Positions 1 through 5,205 of a stretch of DNA of 6,087 nt are shown one piece after another. How positions within the stretch are numbered: position 1 is the first letter of the stretch; each line of letters starts with the position of its first letter. The position numbers and the translations under genes were made by a program. The notes beneath the pieces were generated by a model. The model did no database searches and was not told where the DNA came from. It saw only the letters and a program-made list of their open reading frames with translations. The stretch comes from JANMZO01 sp031383405 (GTDB lineage Bacteria; Actinomycetota; Acidimicrobiia; Acidimicrobiales; JANYDT01), in assembly GCA_031383405.1 (NCBI GenBank), contig JANMZO010000350.1, forward strand, positions 1 to 6,087. Reading direction: 5' to 3'.

Positions 1-187
1 GCCCTTGGCACCAGCAACACGGCGATCTGCTTGGGGTAAACGCCACCTCTGCTAGGACACCCCCTGATCGTAGACACCATTTCGTAACAAAACCCCAAAC
101 CCCATGCGGGCCGGATGCGCGGCGCGACGACTCCCTAGAAGTGACCGCCAGCCGGAACAACAAATCGGCCGTTCACTTCGCCATCAA
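1..187. other. Left-edge stretch with no convincing gene
   Basis: No recognisable coding sequence, RNA gene or promoter is visible here. On the minus strand an ATG at 80-78 opens a frame that runs off the left edge. Its 26 codons (beginning MVSTIRG and ending near AVLLVPRA) match no family I know, and no Shine-Dalgarno sequence precedes the ATG. It could be the start of a divergent gene, but it is too short to call. The plus frames stop at 39 and 55 or run as low-complexity translation into the octamer array. A C4-A3-C4 tract lies at 93-103. Confidence 0.5.
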
Positions 188-275
188 CGAACCAGCGAAC
201 CAGCGAACCAGCGGGCCAGCGGGCCAGCGGGCCAGCGAACCAGCGAACCAGCGGGCCAGCGGGCCAGCGGGCCAA
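188..275. repeat. Octanucleotide tandem array, 11 units, CGRRCCAG
   Basis: Eleven head-to-tail 8-bp units run without a break. Units 1-3, 7 and 8 read CGAACCAG. Units 4-6, 9 and 10 read CGGGCCAG, and unit 11 reads CGGGCCAA. The order A-A-A-G-G-G-A-A-G-G-G has a second level: 196-235 (A-A-G-G-G) is repeated as 236-275 with one difference, at the last base. This suggests a 40-bp block duplicated after the octamers had diverged. The unit is not a multiple of three and contains no stop codon in any frame, so spurious reading frames appear on both strands. I treat it as non-coding. It ends 61 bp before the glycine riboswitch, so it lies in or beside the gcvP promoter region. Confidence 0.95.
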
Positions 276-281
276 CGTTGG
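272..281. repeat. 10-bp perfect palindrome CCAACGTTGG at the array edge
   Basis: The last octamer runs directly into a perfect 10-bp palindrome. With one mismatch it extends by a further G-C pair (270 with 283). It could be an operator for a dimeric regulator upstream of gcvP, or it could be chance created where the repeat meets flanking DNA. No protein can be assigned to it. Confidence 0.45.
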
Positions 282-336
282 ACCAGAAGACCCTGTTGCA
301 CCGCCCCCGGGTCGATTAGGCTGCACTAGCCGCTAC

Positions 337-534
337 GACACTGGCGGGAGAGCTTCAACCGGGCAACCAGCTCGGCGAAGCGCCGTAGGAGCAACCTCCC
401 CGGAACCTCTCAGGCCCACGTACCGCTTGTGTCAGGCAACGCTGGAGAGCAGATCGTCCATTCGGACGACCTCACCGAAGGTGGAAATCCGATCCCGGTC
501 GGGTGAATCTCTCAGGTAATCAGGACAGCGGGGG
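337..534 (+). promoter_or_regulatory. Tandem glycine riboswitch (two aptamers) upstream of gcvP
   Basis: The RNA binds glycine and controls the glycine-cleavage gene that follows. Aptamer 1 (about 337-433) has a closing stem GACAC 337-341 with GTGTC 429-433, continued by GCGG 344-347 with CCGC 423-426. It also has the GGGAGAG element at 346-352, a side stem GCTTC 352-356 with GAAGC 377-381, the core GCCGTAGGAGCAA at 382-394, and CCTCTCAGG at 406-414. A short linker (434-439) leads to aptamer 2 (about 440-530). This has closing stem CGCTG 440-444 with CAGCG 526-530, GGAGAG at 444-449, hairpin TCGTCC 454-459 with GGACGA 464-469, core CACCGAAGGTGGAAA at 473-487, and CTCTCAGGT at 509-517 followed by CAGGACAGCG. 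This is the standard two-aptamer arrangement of the glycine riboswitch family. In other gcv leaders it activates expression when glycine is high, and the same is inferred here. Confidence 0.95.
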
Positions 535-594
535 AACCGAGCAACCGCACGTAGGCGCGCGACCGCACGCCTCGAACGACCACACGAGGTTCCC
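531..594 (+). promoter_or_regulatory. Putative translational expression platform of the riboswitch
   Basis: Between aptamer 2 and the TTG start there is no hairpin followed by a U tract, which argues against transcription termination as the output. The Shine-Dalgarno bases can instead be paired in two ways. CCTCG 570-574 pairs with CGAGG 585-589, and GGGAACC 532-538 pairs with GGTTCCC 588-594. A competing stem, AGGCG 553-557 with CGCCT 568-572, would occupy the anti-Shine-Dalgarno strand and free the ribosome site. An 8-base direct repeat ACCGCACG (544-551 and 562-569) also lies here. The pairings are seen in the sequence. Their use as a glycine-controlled switch is inferred. Confidence 0.5.
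586..589 (+). promoter_or_regulatory. Shine-Dalgarno GAGG deciding the gcvP TTG start
   Basis: GAGG ends five bases before the TTG at 595. No ATG or GTG start lies in frame nearby, and the translated N-terminus from this TTG has the length expected before the conserved GcvP segment RHLGPS. Both points support TTG as the start. Confidence 0.7.
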
Positions 595-3528
595 TTGACT
601 ACCAACATCTCTCCGTCCAGCCGGTCGACGATCGGGACGTTCCGAATCGAACCCGAACGATTCGCGACGCGACATCTCGGCCCCTCGGCCGACGACACCG
701 CGAAGATACTCGCCACCCTTGGCGTCGCCTCGCTCGATGAGTTGATCGACCAAACGGTGCCGGCGTCGATCAAACTCACCGAACCCCTTTCGCTCCCCGC
801 GACGCTCACTGAGGTTGAAGCCCTCGCCCGATTGCGTGCGATCGCCCAGGAAAACACGGTGGTGCATTCCATGATCGGGCAGGGTTACTACGGCACCCAC
901 GTGCCCGGCGTGATTCAGCGCAACGTACTGGAGAACCCGGCCTGGTACACCGCGTACACGCCCTATCAGCCCGAAATCAGCCAGGGCCGGCTCGAAGCCC
1001 TTCTGAACTTCCAAACGATGATCGCAGACCTCACCGGCATGGACCTCGCGAGCGCTTCGCTGCTCGACGAAGCCACCGCGGCAGCGGAGGCAATGGGCGT
1101 GGCCCGGCGCCAGAGCAAGTCGAAGTCGAACCGGTTCCTCGTCGATGCCGACTGTCATCCTCAGGTCATTGCGGTTGTCCAGACCCGGGCCGAGCCGCTC
1201 GGAATCGAAGTACTCATAAGTGCGCCTACGGTGGAGGCGGCCACGATCGAAGACGGCGTGTTCGGCGTCCTGCTCGCGTGGCCGGGCTCCAGCGGTGCCA
1301 TCTCCGATCACCGTGACGTGATCGGAGCCGTGCACGGTATGGGTGGAATCGCATGCGTCGCCACCGACCTCCTGGCCTGTGTGCTCATGGATCCTCCGGG
1401 TGCGGTCGGCGCGGATCTCGTCATTGGTTCAGCGCAACGCTTTGGCGTCCCGTTCGGCTACGGCGGTCCTCACGCGGGTTTCATCGCCGTGCGCGACGCT
1501 CACAAGAGAGCCCTACCCGGACGACTTGTCGGGGTAAGCGTCGACGCCAAAGGCCGCACGGCTATGCGTCTGGCACTGCAGACCCGTGAGCAGCACATCC
1601 GTCGAGAGAAGGCCACAAGCAACATCTGCACCGCCCAGGTGCTTCTGGCCGTTATGGCCGGCATGTACGGCTGCTACCACGGCCCCGACGGCCTCCGCCG
1701 AATCGCCGGCAACGTTCATATGCGCACCAATCTTCTCGCGACCGGCATCGCCGCGCTGGCCAACTCGGAGGTGGTCAACACAACCTGGTTCGACACCCTC
1801 ACGATCCGGGTCGCGGGCCACGCAGACGAGGTTATTGCAGCAGCTCTGGCCCGCGGGGTCAACCTTCGCCGTATCGACGCCGACCACATCGGGGTCAGCT
1901 GCGACGAAACAACGACCGACGACCATATGAATGCGGTGCTGATCGCGCTCGGTGGTCCGGTGCCTGCCAGTTCGGCGGGTGGCGACGTCGGTGAGCGCAT
2001 CTCGGGGATCCCGCTCGAGCTTCTCAGGTCAACCGAAATTCTTCCGCACCCCACATTCTCCCGGTACCGGTCGGAGACGGAGATGCTCCGGTATCTTCGC
2101 CGTCTGGCCGACAAGGACCTGGCTCTCGATCGCACAATGATCCCGCTCGGCAGTTGCACCATGAAGCTCAACGCCACGACGGAGATGATTCCGATCACGT
2201 GGCCCGAGTTCGCGAACCTCCACCCGTTCGCGCCCGCGAACCAAGCCGCCGGTTACCACCGCCTCATGGGCGAATTGGAAGCCATGCTGGTCGAGATCAC
2301 CGGATACGACGCCGTTTCGTTGCAACCCAACGCCGGATCACAGGGTGAATTCAGCGGACTCCTTGCGATACGGGCGTACCACCGGTCGCGAGGCGACCTG
2401 CACCGCAACGTGTGTCTTATCCCGTCCTCGGCTCACGGCACGAATGCCGCCAGCGCCGCTATGTGTGGGATGCAGGTGGTCGTCGTGGCATGTGATGACC
2501 ACGGCAACGTCGACATCGCCGACCTTCGCGGCAAGATCGCTCAGCACGAGGCGAACCTAAGCGCGTTGATGATTACATATCCTTCCACCCATGGTGTGTT
2601 CGAGGCGGCGATCAGCGACATTTGCGGGATGGTCCACGACGCGGGCGGACAGGTGTATCTCGACGGAGCGAACTTCAACGCTCTGGTCGGTGTCGCGAAG
2701 CCCGGTGCCTTCGGAGCCGACGTGAGCCATCTCAACCTTCACAAGACATTCTGCATCCCACACGGAGGTGGGGGCCCGGGTGTCGGGCCGGTCTGCGTGA
2801 AACGTCACCTCGCACCGTTCCTCCCCGGCCACCCGGGTCTGCCCGGCACGTCGTCGATCAACGACTCCGAAGCCTCGCCGACCCACGCCGTCGGTGGCAC
2901 GACGTCGGCCCCATACGGGTCAGCCGGAATCCTTCCGATTCCCTATGCCTACATATCGATGATGGGTAGCGACGGCCTTCGAGCCGCCACCGCCCTGGCC
3001 ATCGCCAACGCCAATTACCTAGCCAAGAGACTCGAAGGCCACTTCCCCGTTCTCTACACGGGAGCCAACGGGCGCGTCGCCCACGAGTGCATCCTCGACA
3101 TTCGCCCGATTACCCACGACACCGGGGTGACCGTCGACGACATCGCCAAACGTCTTATCGACTACGGCTTCCACGCGCCGACGATGTCGTTTCCCGTTGC
3201 CGGCACCTTGATGGTCGAACCTACCGAGAGCGAATCGATTGAGGAACTCGACCGGTTCTGCGACGCCATGATCGCCATTCGGGAGGAGATCGACCGGGTC
3301 GCGTCGGGCGAATGGCCGAAGGACGACAACCCACTGTGCAACTCCCCGCTCACGGCCGAGGATGCGACCGCCGACGAATGGACGCATCCGTACTCGCGGT
3401 CCGCCGCCGCGTACCCGATCGCGTCGCTGCGCCGCCACAAGTACTGGCCACCGGTCAGCCGGATCGATGGAGCCTACGGCGACCGCAACGTCGTCTGCTC
3501 GTGCCCACCGATCGACAGCTACACGTAA
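595..3528 (+). CDS. gcvP: Glycine dehydrogenase (aminomethyl-transferring), P protein of the glycine cleavage system
   Basis: This PLP enzyme decarboxylates glycine and passes the aminomethyl group to the lipoyl arm of GcvH in the cytoplasm. It is the first step of the glycine cleavage system, which feeds one-carbon units to tetrahydrofolate. The protein has 977 residues, close to the usual 950-980 of the single-chain form, so it is not the split GcvPA/GcvPB type. The N-terminal half shows RHLGPS, then GYYGTHVPGVIQRNVLENPAWYTAYTPYQ in family order. The C-terminal catalytic half shows GSCTMK (519-524), SAHGTN (612-617), YLDGANFNAL with Asp690, and LHKTFCIPHGGGGPG with the expected PLP lysine at Lys717. 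The end is RIDGAYGDRN followed by CSCPPI. Translation starts at TTG with GAGG upstream and ends in TAA. The glycine riboswitch in its leader indicates control by glycine. gcvT, gcvH and lpd are not in the window. No damage is visible. Confidence 0.98.
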   Translation: MTTNISPSSRSTIGTFRIEPERFATRHLGPSADDTAKILATLGVASLDELIDQTVPASIKLTEPLSLPATLTEVEALARLRAIAQENTVVHSMIGQGYYGTHVPGVIQRNVLENPAWYTAYTPYQPEISQGRLEALLNFQTMIADLTGMDLASASLLDEATAAAEAMGVARRQSKSKSNRFLVDADCHPQVIAVVQTRAEPLGIEVLISAPTVEAATIEDGVFGVLLAWPGSSGAISDHRDVIGAVHGMGGIACVATDLLACVLMDPPGAVGADLVIGSAQRFGVPFGYGGPHAGFIAVRDAHKRALPGRLVGVSVDAKGRTAMRLALQTREQHIRREKATSNICTAQVLLAVMAGMYGCYHGPDGLRRIAGNVHMRTNLLATGIAALANSEVVNTTWFDTLTIRVAGHADEVIAAALARGVNLRRIDADHIGVSCDETTTDDHMNAVLIALGGPVPASSAGGDVGERISGIPLELLRSTEILPHPTFSRYRSETEMLRYLRRLADKDLALDRTMIPLGSCTMKLNATTEMIPITWPEFANLHPFAPANQAAGYHRLMGELEAMLVEITGYDAVSLQPNAGSQGEFSGLLAIRAYHRSRGDLHRNVCLIPSSAHGTNAASAAMCGMQVVVVACDDHGNVDIADLRGKIAQHEANLSALMITYPSTHGVFEAAISDICGMVHDAGGQVYLDGANFNALVGVAKPGAFGADVSHLNLHKTFCIPHGGGGPGVGPVCVKRHLAPFLPGHPGLPGTSSINDSEASPTHAVGGTTSAPYGSAGILPIPYAYISMMGSDGLRAATALAIANANYLAKRLEGHFPVLYTGANGRVAHECILDIRPITHDTGVTVDDIAKRLIDYGFHAPTMSFPVAGTLMVEPTESESIEELDRFCDAMIAIREEIDRVASGEWPKDDNPLCNSPLTAEDATADEWTHPYSRSAAAYPIASLRRHKYWPPVSRIDGAYGDRNVVCSCPPIDSYT

Positions 3529-3530
3529 AC

Positions 3531-3547
3531 ACCGGTTACCGGTTACC
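3531..3547. repeat. ACCGGTT tandem repeat just after gcvP
   Basis: ACCGGTT occurs twice head to tail (3531-3537 and 3538-3544), and a third partial copy, ACC, follows. It starts two bases after the gcvP stop codon. Each copy contains the palindrome ACCGGT. No function can be assigned. Confidence 0.6.
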
Positions 3548-3572
3548 CGAAACCCAACCCAGCTGCCAGAAT

Positions 3573-3627
3573 TCCCCAACCCGACCTATACCGGTCGGCA
3601 GGCACGCCCCTGACAACGAGTTGGGGA
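3573..3627. terminator. Possible bidirectional terminator-like structure between convergent genes
   Basis: TCCCCAAC (3573-3580) is complementary to GTTGGGGA (3620-3627), an 8-bp outer stem. Inside it CCGACC (3581-3586) pairs with GGTCGG (3593-3598) around a 6-base loop. The structure lies in the 139-bp spacer where gcvP (+) and the MFS gene (-) converge, where termination of both is expected. There is no T tract on either side, so a classical intrinsic terminator is not supported. The role is inferred from position. Confidence 0.25.
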
Positions 3628-3652
3628 CCCATGACAACGAGTTGGGGACCTG
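3611..3652. repeat. Two tandem copies of a 21-bp repeat with a 19-bp identical core
   Basis: The core TGACAACGAGTTGGGGACC is present at 3611-3629 and again at 3632-3650. A 2-bp separator differs between copies (CA, then TG), giving a 21-bp period. A third TGACA begins at 3651 and then diverges. The 21-bp length is divisible by three, so a minus-strand frame gives a repeating GPQLVV peptide, but I see no gene there. Identical non-coding copies suggest recent duplication or a dispersed intergenic repeat family. The GTTGGGGA part of either copy can pair with TCCCCAAC at 3573-3580. Confidence 0.95.
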
Positions 3653-3667
3653 ACAGCGGTCGGCTGG

Positions 3668-5035
3668 CTAGAGAATCGTCCTGTCCCCGAGGGCCCGGTC
3701 GCTGAGTGTCTTCAGGTTGGCCAGCGCAGCCAACACTAGAGCGGTCGTCCCACCGACCAGGAGCATCACCGATGGCGAGAAGCGGTCGACGGTCCAGCCG
3801 CCCAGGTAACCGCCGACGCCGACCATTCCGCCGAAGCACATCATCCATAGCGCCATGACGGGCGCACGTTTCCGGTCGTTGAGATGCTGCTGGAGCACCG
3901 TCGACATGGCGGTCGTGGTACCGAAGTAGAAGAATCCGAGGACGGCGACCACCGGAAACGCAATCGCCTTCGTGTGCACCGCCGAGAATGCGAAAAGTGC
4001 TGCGCTGAACCCCACGAACATCCAGCGCGTCGACTTCCGCTTGTCGACCCGGGCAAAGACCGTGGCCTGCGCAAGTGAGCCGAGCATCGCCCCGGCCGCC
4101 CACGTGCCAAACAGCAGCGTGTAGATCCCGGCGCGGGAGTTCATGCCGAGGTTACGTTCCGCCGTGGTCGGAAACTGCGAGATGTACGGAAGGCAGAACA
4201 GCGACATGAGGAGCAGTATGAACAGCACGCGTCCGACAACGAGGTTGCGGCGTGCTTCGGTGAAACCTTCCAGCAACTGCGCCAGTCCGGTCGGATCTTC
4301 TGCCGTGCGAGGGCGAACCGGACGGATCGTGATCCACGAAATCGCGGCGATCGACGCAAAGAAGGTCAGCGCGTTGATAACGAAGATCCATGCCAGGCCA
4401 GAATGGGTGCGCGCGGTGATCCCGAGAGGCGTGAGACCGAGAATGAGAAGTGGGCCTATGACTCGCGATCCGTTGAGCGACGTCGAATTCAGTGAAATCG
4501 CTCCGGGCATATCCGGTCGATCAACCAACTCGGGGATAACCGACGAGTAGGTCGGTCCGACCAACGAGTTCGCAATTCCGCTGACCATCACGCAGAGCAG
4601 CAGAGCCAGCTTGCTCGTCGACCACAGAGCAAGTCCGGCGAGAGCGAAGGCCGACAGCATTTGCACAAACTGGCCGCCGACAATAAGGCGCTTTCGGGGG
4701 AACCGGTTGGCGAACATGCCACCGACAACGGCGAGTAGGAGCATCGGCCCCATCTGGGCCAGGCCGACCAGGGCCACGAACGAACCGGATCCGTGGGGGC
4801 GGGCCGCAGTCTTCGTGAGAGACAGCGCATAGGGACCGAGGGCCACGTTCTGCATCCAGGTGCCGATCCCGGAAATGAACTGGCCGGCCCACACGATGCG
4901 GAAGTTACGGTACGCAAAAGCGGCGGCCACTGTACCTGGCGTCGGGACCCGCTTACCGGGTCGCTGCTCCCGCCGCTCCAGCCCCTGCTCGTCGCCTGAC
5001 CCGATGCCGGATCGGGGCGGGGAAACACGGGTCAT
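3668..5035 (-). CDS. MFS transporter, MFS_3 / EntS-like exporter family
   Basis: This is a predicted inner-membrane secondary transporter of 455 residues from the chosen start, probably a proton-coupled exporter. The substrate is unknown. A charged, proline-rich cytoplasmic tail (1-35) precedes FAYRNFRIVWAGQFISGIGTWMQNVALG (40-67), the usual first helix of the MFS_3/enterobactin-exporter-like group. The loop 2-3 signature GGMFANRFPRKR lies at 105-116, and SLNSTSLNGSRVIGP at 181-195 is also typical of the group. Hydrophobic segments follow at about 213-236, 265-285, 303-323, 337-355, 357-378, 394-413 and 422-440. The ATG at 5035 follows GGGAG (5050-5046) by ten bases. A GTG at 5038 follows the same site by seven and is a real alternative. 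An ATG at 5092 would add 19 residues but has no good ribosome site. The gene is convergent with gcvP and divergent from dus, with no regulator gene beside it to hint at substrate. Confidence 0.92.
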   Translation of the reverse strand: MTRVSPPRSGIGSGDEQGLERREQRPGKRVPTPGTVAAAFAYRNFRIVWAGQFISGIGTWMQNVALGPYALSLTKTAARPHGSGSFVALVGLAQMGPMLLLAVVGGMFANRFPRKRLIVGGQFVQMLSAFALAGLALWSTSKLALLLCVMVSGIANSLVGPTYSSVIPELVDRPDMPGAISLNSTSLNGSRVIGPLLILGLTPLGITARTHSGLAWIFVINALTFFASIAAISWITIRPVRPRTAEDPTGLAQLLEGFTEARRNLVVGRVLFILLLMSLFCLPYISQFPTTAERNLGMNSRAGIYTLLFGTWAAGAMLGSLAQATVFARVDKRKSTRWMFVGFSAALFAFSAVHTKAIAFPVVAVLGFFYFGTTTAMSTVLQQHLNDRKRAPVMALWMMCFGGMVGVGGYLGGWTVDRFSPSVMLLVGGTTALVLAALANLKTLSDRALGDRTIL

Positions 5036-5072
5036 CACCTTCAGTCTCCCACCCCACCCGGGAAGCCGGACA

Positions 5073-5078
5073 ATTACA
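5073..5078 (-). promoter_or_regulatory. Weak candidate -10 element for the MFS gene
   Basis: On the minus strand this reads TGTAAT. Transcription starting about seven bases downstream would give a leader of about 30 bases that includes the GGGAG site and supports a start at 5035 or 5038 over 5092. No good -35 element is visible, so the call is tentative. Confidence 0.2.
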
Positions 5079-5137
5079 CCCCTGTGAAACATTCCACGTT
5101 CGACGCCATGAACCCGACTGGCGGGCCGACCAGCCGA

Positions 5138-5172
5138 CAGACGACGCGTGTTCGTCTGACGCCTCCGCGTCG
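5138..5172. repeat. Two overlapping 7-bp inverted repeats in the MFS/dus divergent spacer
   Basis: CAGACGA (5138-5144) pairs with TCGTCTG (5152-5158) around a 7-base gap, giving a 21-bp dyad. CGACGCG (5142-5148) also pairs perfectly with CGCGTCG (5166-5172). The two pairings share bases 5142-5144, so they exclude one another in RNA. The dyad could be an operator between the divergent genes, or the pair could be leader-RNA structure for dus. Neither role is shown by sequence alone. Confidence 0.5.
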
Positions 5173-5180
5173 ACCATCAT

Positions 5181-5205
5181 GGAGGGGTGCATTCGGCAGT
5201 CCTCC
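5181..5205 (+). promoter_or_regulatory. Hairpin enclosing the ribosome site and GTG start of dus
   Basis: GGAGGG (5181-5186) pairs with TCCTCC (5200-5205), counting one G-U pair. A single G-G mismatch follows, then TGC (5188-5190) pairs with GCA (5196-5198) around a 5-base loop. Nine of ten positions pair. The stem contains both the purine-rich site and the GTG at 5187, so it could limit translation. Because GGAGGG abuts the GTG, it is badly spaced as a ribosome site. A leaderless mRNA starting at the GTG is an alternative. Confidence 0.4.

Noticed and set aside
1..80. Minus-strand frame from ATG 80 running off the left edge
   Set aside because: It has only 26 codons, no ribosome site and no recognisable family. 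Its first codons do not follow the local codon bias. It could be real, but it cannot be supported here.
89..103. A4-C4-A3-C4 tract resembling telomeric or G-quadruplex sequence
   Set aside because: Only two G4 tracts lie close together on the minus strand. That is not enough for an intramolecular quadruplex, and nothing suggests a replicon end.
188..275. CRISPR array or origin iterons
   Set aside because: The units are contiguous 8-mers without spacers, shorter than a helical turn. No cas or replication gene is nearby.
278..327. Candidate sigma70-type promoter for gcvP (TTGGAC at 278 or TTGCAC at 296)
   Set aside because: Neither -35-like hexamer has a convincing -10 at 16-18 bases. The promoter probably lies near here, but I cannot place it.
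104..329. Short reading frames on both strands across the octamer array
   Set aside because: The 8-bp unit lacks stops in every frame, so these frames are artefacts of the repeat. Their products are low-complexity, and no start is supported.
520..1335. 271-codon minus-strand open frame over the gcvP 5' part
   Set aside because: It is a shadow of gcvP caused by high-GC codon bias. It overlaps the riboswitch and has no family resemblance.
3019..4103. Minus-strand open frames of about 186 codons overlapping the gcvP and MFS ends
   Set aside because: They lie in alternate frames of well-supported genes. The repeating GPQLVV peptide in one of them comes from the 21-bp intergenic repeat.
5179..5181. 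ATG as the start of dus
   Set aside because: It is out of frame with the conserved Dus motifs. GTG 5187 is the only usable in-frame start after the stop at 5157.
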